Shown: positions 36,401-48,632, numbered from the stretch's first letter. The stretch: DNA of 64,000 bases from Dalbergia cochinchinensis (GCA_031216125.1 CM062377.1:56908549-56972548), one strand, 5' to 3'. The notes: a model not told the origin generated them from the sequence alone. Numbers and translations are program-made.

Positions 36401-37630
36401 TATGCAATGAAGTATGATGCATGTTTATGTAGTTTAAGTTATGGTATGTTATAATTATGCTTGATAAATTGAGATGCATGATTCCATGAAGTTTATGAGC
36501 ATGAAATGTTGAAATGATGAGTTATTCATATTTACATCTCTATATAACATGCCAAGGTTAAAGGTGACATAAGACACATGGAAATGATCCTCTAGACTCC
36601 CCGAATTAAAGGTTATGAGAGGTGATTCAAATAGGAAATGATCCTTTAGACTCCCCGAATTAAAGGTTATGAAAGGTGATCCTAATGCCACCTATCCCGT
36701 ACCTTAAGAGTCGGGAATTTATCTTATCAAAAGGGATAAGAATACGCTAGTGACGACTAGTGAGGTATGAGCTCATAACCTATAACTCTCGAGAAAAGAG
36801 AGAATTATAGGGCGGCCCCCAAGGAAAAAAGAAAAAAGAAGTTTAAGTCACTTGTAAGAATGATGATCATGATGTTCTTTATATCATATGCATTGTTTTA
36901 TGAATTTTATGATATTATGTATATGATATTGACATGCATCCATGATTAATATGTTGCATTCATGACATTAAGATTCATGCTAAAAGATACGGGTCTCGGC
37001 TAATGATATTTAGAACTTAATAAATGAACCTTATATATATGTTCACCATTTTCATAATTAAACCCGAGATTCCTTGGGACGATGACGATGACACTTGTGT
37101 TATAGTCGGGAAGCCCTACTGAGATTCTTGTATAAGTTTCTCATCCCTTTTCTTTTCCGTGTCGTCTCCAGACATGAATGAAGGTGTAGTTCGTGATTTG
37201 TCTTGAGAGTGGACGAGGAGCTACGGAGATAACTTCCTTTTGGATATTTTTCCTTAGAGTAATTGTATCTCGCTTATCGCTTGTATATTATTGATGGATA
37301 TATATTGATGTCCTTGAAATTACAAGACATCACTATTATGATACAGTTATTGATATGTCATCATTATTTGAGTTATGTTATGTTATGGTTGTATTCTGTA
37401 TTTACCTGATATTCGTTTCTAACATCTCTCTTACGCAGGTAAGGTAATGACGTTAGGTATTTAGTATGCGTGGCTCACGATTTGGTATTTAAGTTCAAAA
37501 AAAATTTTACCCATATTTTTACTAAAGTATTTTAAAGAAGTTTGAGTTAAAAACTGGAACAAAAGAGTAATGACTAATAATTAACTTAAATGCGTCCTAG
37601 GCATGTTGAGTTAAATATTAGGGTGTTACA
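33485..37630 (+). mobile_element. Giant solo LTR (family B), 4,146 bp, inside integrase
   Basis: Starts TGTAACGTCTCG, ends GGGTGTTACA; exact target duplication TATCA (33480-33484 and 37631-37635). It shares ordered blocks with 2164-7233: AAATGCCCCTAAGGTCATTT, ACGTAATTAAG, CAATATTAGGCTCTAA, GTGACGACTAGT, GCGGCCCCCAAGGAA-like text and CCTACTGAGATTCTTG. It has its own internal repeats: the CTTGCAT...ATATTTA...CAAG units at 35250-35480 and a duplicated segment GAAATGATCCT...CCCCGAATTAAAGGTTATGA (36580-36680). No coding domain and no second LTR. Confidence 0.88.
34647..34654 (+). promoter_or_regulatory. TATA box of the second family-B LTR
   Basis: TATAAATA in the same relative place as 3181-3188 in the sister LTR. 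The predicted start lies about 30 bp downstream, near a CACACACAAACATTCATTC stretch. Confidence 0.5.
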
Positions 37631-37635
37631 TATCA

Positions 37636-38480
37636 TGTCTATACTTGAATGATAACTATTGTTGTAGGCAAAGTCTATTAATGGTATATGAGTATCCCAA
37701 CTTCCTCACAGCTCTAGCATACAGGCTCTAAGCATGTTTTCCAATATTTGGATAGTTTTCTCTGTTTGACCATCTATTTGAGAGTGGTAAGCTGTACTAA
37801 AATAAAGTTTAGTATCTAAGGCATCTTGTAAGGATACCCAAAACTTTGAGGTAAATCTAGGATCTCTATTTGAGACCATGCTACTTGGTATCCCATGTAA
37901 CCTTATAATTTCCTAGATATAGCTCTGAGCTAACCTATATAATAGCCAACTAATCTTTATTGGCAGGATATGGGTGGACTTGGTTAATCTATCAATAATT
38001 ACCCATGCAGCATCATAGCCTGAAGCAGTTCTTGGTAATCCTACAACAAAATCCAATGATATGCTATCTTATTTCTACTCAGGAATATCCAGAGGTTTTA
38101 ATAATCCTGCAGGTTTTTAGTCCTCTATCTTAACCTTTTGCCAAGTGAGACACTCAGCTTCAAAATTAGCTATGTCTCTTTTCATGTCATTCCACCAAAA
38201 CAACTTCTTGAGGTCCTGATACATCTTTGTTGTTCCTGGATGTATAGTGAATTTACTACAATGTCTTGGGCATTTCTTACATGGTCATTCAAATCAGATT
38301 CTATTCTATGTTTATTAGCATATAAGCAATGAGGTTGAACGGACACTAAAATTTCAAATCCCTGAATTCCTCCAACAACTTATGCTTTTCTACCATCATT
38401 AAAGACATGTGCAAGGACTTTTAGCTCAAGGCATTAACCACTACATTAGCTTTGCCAGCATGATATTTTAATTCAAAATC
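37636..38480 (-). pseudogene. Integrase core of the Ty3/gypsy element
   Basis: The minus strand retains scattered integrase text between the RNase H linker (VNALSSKS, compare VADALSRK) and the point of LTR insertion, including phrases matching the rve core and NNSYHSSI-like end. It is heavily interrupted by stops, so no catalytic D,D,E set can be confirmed. Confidence 0.55.
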
Positions 38481-38484
38481 ATAG

Positions 38485-38809
38485 TCCTTTAAAAATTTCA
38501 TTCATCTCCTTTGTCTCATATTTAATTCCTTCTGATCCAAAAAATATTTCAAACTCTTATAGTCACCGTAAACCTCAAACTTTATCCCATACAAATAATG
38601 TCTCCAAATTTTCAAGGCAAATACTATGGTAGCTAACTCTAGATTATGGGTTGAGTAGTTCTCTCCATGAGACCTAAGTTGCCTAGAAGCATAAGCCACA
38701 ACTCTTTCTTCTTAAATCAAAACACAACCTAGTCCCTTCTTGGACACATCGCAATATATCACAAAATTTTTCCTAGGATCAGAAATTATTAACATTGGGG
38801 TGGAGGTAA
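38485..38809 (-). pseudogene. RNase H domain of the Ty3/gypsy element
   Basis: Minus strand: FVIYCDVSKKGLGCVL, a stop, VVAYASRQLRSHGENYSTH, NLELATIVFALKIWRHYLYG, then VYGDYKSLKYF and DQKELNMRQRR. These are the RNase H landmarks of chromoviruses (VYCDAS, ELAAVVFALKIWRHYL, TDHKSLKY). TDH has become GDY. It stops at the MITE, which separates it from RT. Confidence 0.8.
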
Positions 38810-38817
38810 GCCTGTGT

Positions 38818-39296
38818 CTATGAAGTACACACATTGACAAGGACACGGGACGCAACACGGATATGAGCATAGATACGGCATATATATATATATATAATTT
38901 CTTTTATTTTGTTGTATGATTTTTTTTGTCTAAATTTTTTTGTCATGTTTGTATAATTCTTTTTATCTAATTAATTCTTCTTTTTTTTATGTGATCAACT
39001 GAAGAATTTTTAAAATAAAATGACTCAACAGTACAGGTCCAACTAAATAACAGGGGTTGATTTTGGACTCATGTTGGTATTGAAAGTTTGAAAAAAAAGC
39101 CAACTCAAGCATGTCTATGGCATGTCCAAGTTGTGTTCACAATAAATTAGAGTAGTGTCCAGCTATGTTTGAGCTCAAAAAAATTATTCTTTTAATTGGA
39201 CGCATATGGATCCAACACACGTCATGTGGGTGTTAGTGTCCGACATGTGTTCGACACACTGACACACTACCAAGTCGGTATGTCAGTGCTTCTTAG
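38818..39296. mobile_element. hAT-type MITE inside pol, 479 bp
   Basis: Ends CTATGAAGTACAC and (reverse complement of right) CTAAGAAGCACTG; 8-bp target duplication GCCTGTGT (38810-38817) and GCCTGTAT (39297-39304), 7 of 8. Subterminal regions are rich in GACAC/GGACACGGGAC and TGTGTCGAACAC words. The centre is AT-rich with a TA run (38879-38896). It interrupts the element between RT and RNase H. Confidence 0.75.
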
Positions 39297-39304
39297 GCCT
39301 GTAT

Positions 39305-40425
39305 TTTAACTCTTGAAAGCTAGTTTTACAAGTCGAGTTCCATTCAAAAGCTTGGTTTTTCCCAATTAACCTAGTCAATGGTAAAATTAGTTAGGAAAAT
39401 CCTTTCATGAACCTCCTGTAATAACTAGCTAATCCAAGAAAACTCCTCATCTTGATGATTATCTTTGGCCTTTCCCAATGAACTACAGCTTCAACTTTGG
39501 TTGGATCTACAGCCATCCCCCTGAGTGATCACATGGCCTAAAAACTTTACTCATGTAGCCAAAACTCATATTTTTCTAGCTTAGCACACAATTGTTTTTC
39601 CTTCAAATTTTGCAACACTATTCTAAGATGTTCTTCATGCTCCTCCTTAGTCTTTGAATAGATAAGAATGTCATCTATAAAGATTACCACAAATTTGTCA
39701 AGGTAAGGCCTAAAAATTCTATTCATGTAATCCATAAATACTGCAGGAGCATTGGTTAGTCCAAAAAGCATCATAAGATATTCATAATGGCCATACGTAG
39801 TCCTACAAGCTGTCTTAGGTATAATTTCTTATTTTACTCTTATTTAATGGTATCCTGATCTCAAGTCATTTTTTGAGAAAATTGATGCTCCCAACAATTG
39901 ATCCAATAGGTCATCTATTCTGGGGAGTGGGTACTTATTTTTAATTGTGACCTTATTCAATTGTCTATAATCTATACATAATCTCATCCTTTTTCTTAAC
40001 CAGCAAAACTGGTGCACCCCATGGTGATACACTAGACCTAATGAATTCTTTGGACAACAATTCCTTAATTTGTTTCTTAAGTTCATTAAGCTCTGGAGGG
40101 GACATTCTATAGGGTGCAAAGGATAGAGGTCCAATTCCTGGTATTAGATCAACGTAAAATTCAACCTTTTTTCTGGTGGTAGGTTTATTATATCCTTAGG
40201 AAACACTTCTAGAAAGTCTTTCACTAAAAGTATGCTATTTATATATTGACCAACCTCATAATTTAAAGAATAAAGGAGAACCCCTTGAACTTCATTTAAG
40301 AGACACTTCTCCTCTTGAGTGGTATTCAGGGAAATGGTGTCAGATGATTTTTGTTTTTTGACTGAATCATTGGAAAAATAAGCAAGCTTTTTGGAACAAT
40401 CTAAAAGGATGCTATTAAAAGACAT
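39305..40425 (-). pseudogene. Reverse transcriptase domain of the Ty3/gypsy element
   Basis: Minus strand: EVFPKDIINLPPEK (linker), LCIDYRQLNKVTI, NKYPLPRIDDLLDQL, FSKNDLRSGYH, MLFGLTNAPAVFMDYMNRIF and IFIDDILIYSK. The catalytic (F/Y)xDD box is intact. FSKxDLRSGYH has N in place of the usual I/L. At least three stops or frame breaks separate these pieces. Confidence 0.85.
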
Positions 40426-40504
40426 CTAGTCCATTCAAAGCATGACATCAATACCAGACAAAGGTAAACAAACAAGATCAATAATAAAAAGGCTTTCCTT
40501 TAAC

Positions 40505-40870
40505 TTAAATGGGACAATTCAAATAGGTATGAGAGGTAGAAACTTTTTCTCCTATGGAGATAGAAACTAACAGATCAAAAGGCAAATAAGATAAAGATAA
40601 TTTTGACTTCTTTACACAATCAATAGATATAAAGGAATACGTAGCTCCCAAGTCAAACAATGCAATCAATGAATAACTTTTGATGAAGCATATACCTTTG
40701 ATCATGTCAGGAGAACAAGTTGCCTTTTCTCCACTAAGAGTAAATACTCTCCCTTTAGTTTGTGGTCTTAGTGTAGGATTGTTCAATGGTTTTCCATCGG
40801 TGTAGTCCTTAGCATAGTGTCCTAGCTGCTAGCACCGATAGCACACATTTTTTCCAAAAGGCAAGGTTTG
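40505..40870 (-). pseudogene. Gag zinc knuckle and aspartic protease
   Basis: Minus strand: VCYRC, a stop, QLGHYAKDY is a CCHC knuckle whose last Cys is Tyr. It is followed by protease text IALFDLGATYSFIS, where the family active site is D(T/S)GA; here Thr is Leu, so the enzyme would be inactive. The frame 40786-40505 is otherwise open for 93 codons. Confidence 0.7.
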
Positions 40871-40989
40871 GACCCATGAGATTTTCTGCAGTTATTTGCA
40901 CATAGGTAAAGGTTCCCTAATTAGAAATTGTTTCCTCTTCCCCATGTTCACTCCATTCTTAAATTTTTTTTTTGAGCCTCCATCACCCT

Positions 40990-41718
40990 TTTTCTTTTGA
41001 GAAAATTTTGTCTTTCTTTTTCAAATTCTAGATTTCGATAGCTCTTTTAAGCTATCCTACATTTATTAACTAGAGTGGCATAGTCTTTTTTGTCTAGAGT
41101 TGACACCTTATCTATAATCTCAAGCATTAAACCCAACTCAAATTTTGTTACCTTCCAACAACCATTCGGGTTGCTTTTCAAGTAAGAGGGGAATTTGGAA
41201 AGCTTATCAAACTTAGTCACATACTGATCTATGGTCATATTTCCCTGCTTAAGCTGTATAAACTCAGCTTCTTTCTCATCCTTAACATTATGAAGGAAAT
41301 ATTTATCAAAGAACGTGGTCAAGAATATCTTCTAAGTAATTTCAATTTTGCTAGACTCTAACAAACTTTTAGCATCCCTCCACCAATGTTCTGCTTCTAA
41401 CATATAGGTGGCAAAGACTACTTTTTGTACGTCTATACACCCTAAAACACTAAAAATCTTTTCTAGTTGCGTGACCCATTTTTTAGCAAGAACTAGGTCA
41501 TAGTCCCCATGGAATGAAGGTGATGAGGCTTTCCTAAACTCAGATAGTCCTTGGTAATTATGGTTAGTCACAAGTGTTCCCCCAGTAGAGTTTCCACTAC
41601 TTTCCCCATTATGGTTGTTGTTCCTATGTCGAGTCTCTTGTATTTGTTGAAAAATCATTCTATTTGATTCTGTCTGGGCCTTGACATCTTCAGCCAGACT
41701 CATCATGGCCCCCATCAT
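40990..41718 (-). pseudogene. Gag of the Ty3/gypsy element
   Basis: One frame from 41718 runs through a single TAG (41332-41334, where the family has Trp in an ITW context) and continues to about 41047. Landmarks: PPSFHGD-like SSPSFHGDYD, KKWVTQLEKIF, ATYMLEAEHWW, FFDKYF, EFIQLKQGNMTIDQY and KFDKLSKF. These are the retrotransposon gag core. Apart from that stop the frame is well preserved. Confidence 0.8.
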
Positions 41719-41929
41719 CCTTTAAACAGTGGCATTTGGTGCACACTGCTTTTCTAGAATTCCTTGATCTCCTGATGCCATATCATCCTACAAGTTCATA
41801 AACAACCCAATATTGAGTTGATCAGGGTCAATATTGTATACTTAGTGCATTGAGAATACTATAAGGCATGCAGAGAGGAAACTAAGGCCAGGACATGAAA
41901 TTAAATTTCTATAGTAGCCAGAGAACAGG

Positions 41930-41941
41930 GCTCTGATACCA
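41930..41941 (-). other. Primer-binding site, initiator Met tRNA
   Basis: The minus strand reads TGGTATCAGAGC, an exact initiator-Met PBS core, starting four bases after the 5' LTR end at 41946. Confidence 0.85.
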
Positions 41942-41945
41942 AAAC

Positions 41946-44075
41946 TGTCACACCCATTCAAACAGAAGTTAATAATATGAATTTACACATGAAGCATAAC
42001 GGTTAATCTTAAGTAAAAAGATTACAAGCAAAAGGTTCTAATATGACTGCTTAATATCATTAATTACAAACTCAATATTTCTAAACTTTGTAATATAAAA
42101 TCACACATTAATTAAACACAAGTCTATATGTTTCTAGCAGTTGCCTTCCATTCGACGTTACTTAGCTAATTTGAAACCATCAAGAATAAAAATAAAGAAA
42201 ATGGTAATTTTAAAAAAATTCTCAGTAGAACATAAATGGTTTTAAAATATTTGAACTGTGGTTGGTTTTAGCCGTGTTTGCACGGAAAATACACAGGGCT
42301 ACAAATAAAATTATATAAACATAATTAGTTGTTCTATTATAAATAAAATATGCCATGTAGAGCATGTCATGCATATCTTATCAAAATTATGATTTCTTTA
42401 CTTTAGTTTTTCTTTCATTTGTTTGCTTATCTCACACATAATTAAATGCTTTATCTTAGGGAATTCTCATTCTTTTGTGTTGTTGTTCTTTACATCGTGA
42501 CGGCAAACTAAGACTTTCATGTCATTCTAACCGAGACAGATAATATAAAAGGATCTTAGATGTATCCCTCTGCCTTGTCAGTGGTTAGCGACAAATTTTA
42601 ATCGATTATATATATTAAATTAATTAATAGTTATTGTGCATAAATTCACAATAAGGAATTAATCCTTAAATAAAAGCCTGTAAATTAATCAACAATTTAA
42701 ATAGTGAAACATGAACTAAAAAATTAAATGCACCAAAATTATAAATTCATGCATAAATAAATTAGACCAAAATAGTATAAGCCTGACCAAATAAACTAAT
42801 ATCTCAATAAAATTTATTAAACCATAGAGTTGCCAATCTAATTATAATTTCAAAAGGGATTGAAATTAAGAAAATTCTTTATTAAATTTTCTCTTGATAT
42901 TTTATCAAAGTCCATGAGTTAGTCTTTGTCATAATAATGTCATAATAAGTTTAATATTTCAAATTTATGTACAATAGCCTTCACTTATTTTTTTGTATTT
43001 TAGTTATATTTTACATCTAATTTAGGTCCCTTATAGAAATTACTACAAACATTGACAACTCAAATCAATATAATATTATATAAATAATATGATAAATTCT
43101 AAAATGGAAGAATGATAAATCAATATACAACAGATAACAACACAAAGGAACATTTGACTAACTTGAATTAAATAATGAACCACATAAATATAGAGAAAAA
43201 TTAAAATAAAAGAAAAAACTAGAGTGGCGATAGTCCACACTGAACTGATGGGAAAAGAAAAGAAACCTTAAGTGGTAAAATAAAAAAAAAGAAGAAACAA
43301 GAGTGTGGTAACCGACAAGACTGGTGAGAAGAGAAGAGAGTCTAAGTTATTAGTATTATTTTCATCAATATTTAGGTTCATAATCATCCATAAATATAAA
43401 AAAATAACAAAATAAAATGACAGTATATGAAATAAGTGATAGTAATAATAAATGTATCCATGATTTTATTTTGCATAAAAATAAATTCATTTTCTATCTT
43501 TAAATTATTGTAGAAATGAAAATTGTTGATGTACACCATCTTTTTTTCTGTTCTTCCTCCTTTGCTGTTTTTTTTTTCTTTTTGGACCCCCTCCTCCACG
43601 TCAACTTTTTCTCTTTCTTTTTTTTTCACATTCTCTCTCTTCACTAACACACACAGAGCACTCACTTCACTACATACACTATAATTTTTCCTTTTGTCAA
43701 AGCACATAACTAGTTCAATATATATAGGCTTAGAAAAGTAGCATTCCATTTATTGCATTGTGCTAAGTTGGCGGTCCATAAATGCACCATCCAACCACTT
43801 TTTTTTTTTTTTTTAATCTTGTAGTATAAAATTGTACACCTAATTGTTAAAACATAACCTATTATTACTTATTACTCTTAATAAATTTTATTCTTAACTT
43901 AATACAATGTATTTTGAGATTATTCTTACTCATTTATAGTCTTACATTAAATAATTTATTATTTGTATTTTAACTTTTTGGTCAAATCTTTAAAATAGAT
44001 ATTGATGCAAAATTATTAAGAGAGACAAATAAAATGTTTATGTCTGATGCATGACTTAAAACTATTACTACACAA

Positions 44076-44115
<40 letters not shown>

Positions 44116-44138
44116 TTTTTTTAAAAAAGGATGTTACA
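41946..44138 (-). repeat. 5' LTR of the Ty3/gypsy element
   Basis: On the minus strand it begins TGTAACATCC and ends GGGTGTGACA. Its partner is 30656-32871. The start word TGTAACA is shared with family B, which hints at a related lineage. A (TTA)n run (44079-44113) lies near its outer end and is longer than the matching run in the partner. Confidence 0.88.
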
Positions 44139-44143
44139 AATGG

Positions 44144-45235
44144 CATGTGAAATCAAAAGCATGTGAAAGTAAAGATTTATGAAATCAAACGCATGGGATA
44201 TTTAAAAGCATATGAAATGTACAAGCATATGAAAATAAATGCATGTGAAATGTAAAAGAATGTGAAGGTAAAAGCTTGTGAAAGTAAAATCTATGAAAGT
44301 ATATGAAATATTAAATGATGTGATAGTGCAAAAAAGGTAAATGATGTGATAGTATGAAAAGTAAATGATGAAACAATTGTAGAAAAGTAAATAATATGAT
44401 ATATGTGATAGCTGTAAATGTAAATGATGTGATGAGCGTGATAATTGCGAAAAAGTAAATAATATGAAGAGATGTGATAAGTATGGTAACAAAATGACGT
44501 GATAAGTGCGATACTTTTGAAAATATAACTGATGTAATAGGTTTGATAATGTGATAACTATAAAAAGTTAAATAATGTGATAAGAAGTGATAAGTGTGAA
44601 AACATGATGATGTGACAAGTATGATAGTTGTAGAAGTAAATTATGTGATAGGTGTGATGATATGATAATCGTGAAAAAGTAAATGATGTGGTGATGTGAT
44701 AATTGCATAAAATAAATAATGAGATGATGTGATAAGTGTGATAAGTTGCAAAAAAAGTCAATGATATAATAAGTGTGATAACTGCAAAAAAATAAATAAT
44801 AAATAATGTAATAAGTGTGATAACTACTAAAAAATAAATGATGTGATGAGCATGATAGGTACTGAAAAGCAAATAACGTGATGAGTGTGATAAGTTATGA
44901 AAAATTAAATAATGTGATAATTGTAAAAAATAAATGATGTGATAGTTGCTGAAAATTAAATAATATGATAATTGTAGAAAATAAATTATATGATAGTTGT
45001 TGAAAATTAAATAATGTGATAATTGTAAAAATAAAATGATGTGATCTATAGAAAATTAAATAATGTGATAATTGCAAAAAAATAAAATGATGTGAAAATT
45101 ACAAAATATTAAATGGTGTGATAATTGTAAAACATTAAATGATGTAATAATTGTATAAAATTAAATGATGGGATAGTTCTGAAAAATTAAATGATATGTT
45201 TAGATAAAGATGAATGATCAGGATTGAGACAAAGA
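44144..45235. repeat. Degenerate A/T-rich minisatellite
   Basis: About 1.1 kb of short, drifting units built from ATGTGATAA, TTGTAAAAAATAAATGATG and GTGTGATAA; unit length wanders around 35-45 bp. It starts with GCATGTGAAA units (44144-44290). The same GCATGTGAAA wording is present left of the gypsy element (30620-30650), so the element was inserted near the edge of this array. Frames here are periodic artefacts (for example 44202-44492 minus). Confidence 0.8.
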
Positions 45236-45239
45236 AGTA

Positions 45240-48200
45240 TGTGAAAGGGTAAATGCTTTGTAGTGAAGAAAATAAATGATCTGTCAATAATATGCGATAT
45301 TTACAAAAGGGTAATAATTAGTAGTGCAAAAAAATATATGCCTAAGGATGATCGAATAATGCAATGATGATATGATGAATGATTTCATGAATATGATAAC
45401 TAAAGCTAGATGGTATGAGTAACTTGATCAGATAACTTGACAAAGATAAAAGAAGAAATTTGCCCCAGTTTATAGTATGAAAAATGTCGATGGTATAAAT
45501 ATGATGAATGTCCTAGATGATTTGATGATGAAAGCCTGAATGCCCTAACAAAAAAAAAAATTGCCCTAGTTTGCAGTATGAAAAATGAGCATAATGAATG
45601 ATGATAATGACGTGTCCTGATAGAACTTGGATGGTTTGATGACCTAACAAGACAAAAAGCTTTACACACGGTGAATAATATGATGGTGATGAAACCTAGA
45701 TGATTTGGAAAAGAATGATGAGGATTTCAATAGATAGAAAGAATTACCCCAATTCACGGTGTCCAAGATCACTTTTTGATCTTTGATTAAGCAAGTCTCT
45801 CCTTTTTTTTCTTCTTCATCTTTTTTATTATTTTTCTTTCTAATTTTTTCCTAGACCTTTCTTTTAGGTTTTTGATCTAGTGCTTTTTGAACCGAACTTT
45901 AAATTGAATTGTTGGCTAATATCTATTATGCATGTTAATGATTTGATGATGATGGAAAGAGGGTAAAGGGATGAGATAGAAGGTAGAGTTTTAAGTGACT
46001 AAATTTGAAAGTGCATGCTATTTATAGAGCACTAAGCAATAGAATGAGGCGTAAGGGGTGTACAATTAATGTAGATTTCATTTGATTAACCATTTCATCA
46101 ATTGCTTGGCTACTTTGGACTAGAATTCATGATCAAGATTAGGGTCCATTACTCTGCAACGAACATGTCTTGGGCTACTGGCTCTTCATCTTTTGTCATA
46201 AGGACTATTCTTTGATTGTCTATCATTTAATTGCCCCTGTTTGGCATCATTCATAAGCTCATTTTTTACTAATTTCTAAGTGACCCACCTTTTTCCTAGA
46301 TTGCCCTTTCGGGTTTTCAATCTTGTAGGTACTTTGCCTTAACTTTTGCTAGACTACCTTTACTGCTTCATAGTCTAGTGAGCTCTTTTTTTAATTTTCT
46401 TTTGCTATAAAATTTGCCTGGATCATTTTCCATTTTTATGAGTTTCTCATCTAGCAAGCTTTTTTCTTATTCTTTTTTGTTCAGAACACTTTTTTTGACG
46501 TATTAAATTGACTATTTTTGCTTGAAATGGATCTTTACAATGTGTGGCTCTTCTTAATTTGGTGCTTATGATTGATGCTGAGGCTTTTGAGACTAAATGC
46601 TTCATCATCCTCTATTATGTTTGTCCTTGGGTAGATTAATGCAGATGATGTTAAACCCTTTAGATGTAAAAAATTTTCCCTAGTTGAAGGTTGAGTTGGA
46701 GTCCTTAGGATGACATTTTCTTTTTGATTACCAGATGATTAACTATTTTCCACTAAGTTTGGTACCTAATCATATTGTTTTCATAGCTTTGGACTTTTGT
46801 CAAGATCATGATCATTCATATCCATTATAACACAAGAATCCATTAATGAATTATCAAAATTATCTGTATGAGGTGGAGTTCTTGAAAGGAAAAAATGATT
46901 TTGGAAGTCATACAGAAGAGAGAAATGGTATATGTACAAAATATGGAAGATGATTTATTGAAAAAAAAAACAAAGAGGGAATATGCATAATCATTACCCA
47001 ATGAAGGCAACTAAAGCCTGCGATTCATTAAGCCGAGTCAAACTTTAGCTTCATTAAACTTTGTCGATGGCAGCATTAGGTTAGGAGCGACTTCCAAATG
47101 TATGACTTCTTTTTAGTGGTTTTTTGTGTCGCGTCTCTTTCTTTTGGCTCTTATTCTTCAGCCTTAGCTCTTCTCCCTTTTTTCTCACTTTTTTTTTCTT
47201 TCCCTTTCTTCTTCTTCTTCTCTTTTCTTTTCTATTTTTTTTAAAAATTTTGGTCATGATCTTCAAACGTAACCACTTGGATTGAACAAAGCTTATCTTG
47301 GACGTGTGATGTTTAGAAACAAGATGGAGCATTTTTTTATAAGATGAAATGCTACCTATATTCATGTCATGTGATGCATGAATAAAGCATATTGTATGAA
47401 GTTTTTTTCTTCCATAATTTTTATGTATGCTTGCTATGCTATTGAATGATTTGAGAAGAATAGAATGTTTTTTTATTTTTATATTTATTGATGTGTGTGG
47501 AAACATGCATGCTGTAAGGTGGGGAATGTTTTAAGAGGTGGATGGAGAATCAAAAGAAGATGTTTAATGTACTTTTCTTTTTTTGGGCTTATGGATATGG
47601 ATTATGCATTTAAAAAGAAGACGTGTGCCATGAATGGATGAGGAGGAATGCACATCATGAATGTATGTGAAAGAATATATGTGTCGTGAATGTATGTCAA
47701 ATGAATTTTATTTTTTTGGATGCATGCAACGAATGTGACTTTTGTTTTCTTGCTTTTGGATGTAGCTATGATGTAAAAAAAAAAGGATACATGCAAAGTT
47801 CTTTTTTTTTTTTAAGAACATATGGATATAGATGAAAAAATGTTTGTCTCTTTTGTTTTGGTATGTTGTCATGTACTGAAAATGAATGCGTATGATTTTA
47901 TTTTTTAATGGTGTGAATACTTGCAGTAAGTGAAAGATAAGGATGAGCTATGCATGAGAGAAAGAAAAGAAAAATGGATGCTTCTTTTGTCTTAATAGGG
48001 TGGTACCTAATGTTTGATAGTTCTAAGGCAAAACCCTATCTAAGGTAGCCAACTAAGGTTAGTCCATTAGTGCATGGCTTTTTGGATGGATTTAGACCCC
48101 TAAAAGCCATAGTCCTTAGGATGCCCATGTCAATAAGATAAAGACCTAGTTTCATGAGTTAAACCACAAGGACATGAAACTCCTAATATGACAACCCATA

Positions 48201-48632
48201 GTTCCAATAACAAATTGAGCAAGTAAGTCAACGATTATCGGAGAAGCATAAACCTCACAATAATAACATTAGAACCCTTCCCTCCCCTATGGTTTTCCAA
48301 GGCTCAGGGTGTAGAGCCCAAAGAGTATGTGAGGTAGTGATGTCGTATTATGTGTGAGGAGCACACCAACCTTTTGTCTTGAAGAATATATACAATCATG
48401 CAAAACAAGGCCTAAACAATATATAAACAAGAAGAGGTCATCTACCCTAAGGTTTAAGTGACAAATATTTACAAATAAGATAAATAACTATTTACCAAAA
48501 GGTAGACAATTATTTATAAAAAATAAAACAAAAGTGTTAAGAGGGAAATAAATATTATAAAATTATAATTATTTGCATAATTAACATTGGTAGGCATGAC
48601 TCTCTAACTATCCCTAGTGGAGTCGCCAAACT
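45240..48632. repeat. Unclassified repeat-like region, possibly Tat/Ogre LTR debris
   Basis: Three spaced copies of a TTGCCCCAGTTTGCAGTATGA-like word (45456, 45558, and a weaker one at 45741) and the phrase GTGGAGTCGCCAAACTGTC (48618-48636) are the kind of wording seen in Tat/Ogre-type retrotransposons. The assignment rests on memory and is weak. No pol domain is present. Long T-rich and ATG-rich stretches (46400-47800) give meaningless frames. Confidence 0.3.

Larger units (their letters stand above)
30656..44138 (-). mobile_element. Ty3/gypsy LTR retrotransposon, minus strand, with nested insertions
   Basis: It is bounded by TGCAATACTC (30656, mutated TG end) and GGATGTTACA (to 44138), with target duplication AATGG (30651-30655 and 44139-44143). 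Two LTRs (30656-32871 and 41946-44138) flank gag, protease, RT, RNase H and integrase in that order on the minus strand, which is the Ty3/gypsy order. RT and integrase wording (NKVTIKNKYPLPRIDDL, FIDDILIYSKT, KYFLDQKELNMRQRR) resembles Tekay/Del chromoviruses. Removing the nested solo LTR (33485-37630) and MITE (38818-39296) leaves about 8.85 kb. Many stops: it is dead. Confidence 0.9.

Noticed and set aside
44202..45077. Several H/I/F-rich minus-strand frames of 60-104 codons
   Set aside because: They are periodic products of the ATGTGATAA minisatellite, not genes.
47081..47506. 141-codon minus frame with a K/R-rich tail
   Set aside because: The basic tail comes from T/C-rich low-complexity DNA; no domain and surrounding sequence is repeat-like.
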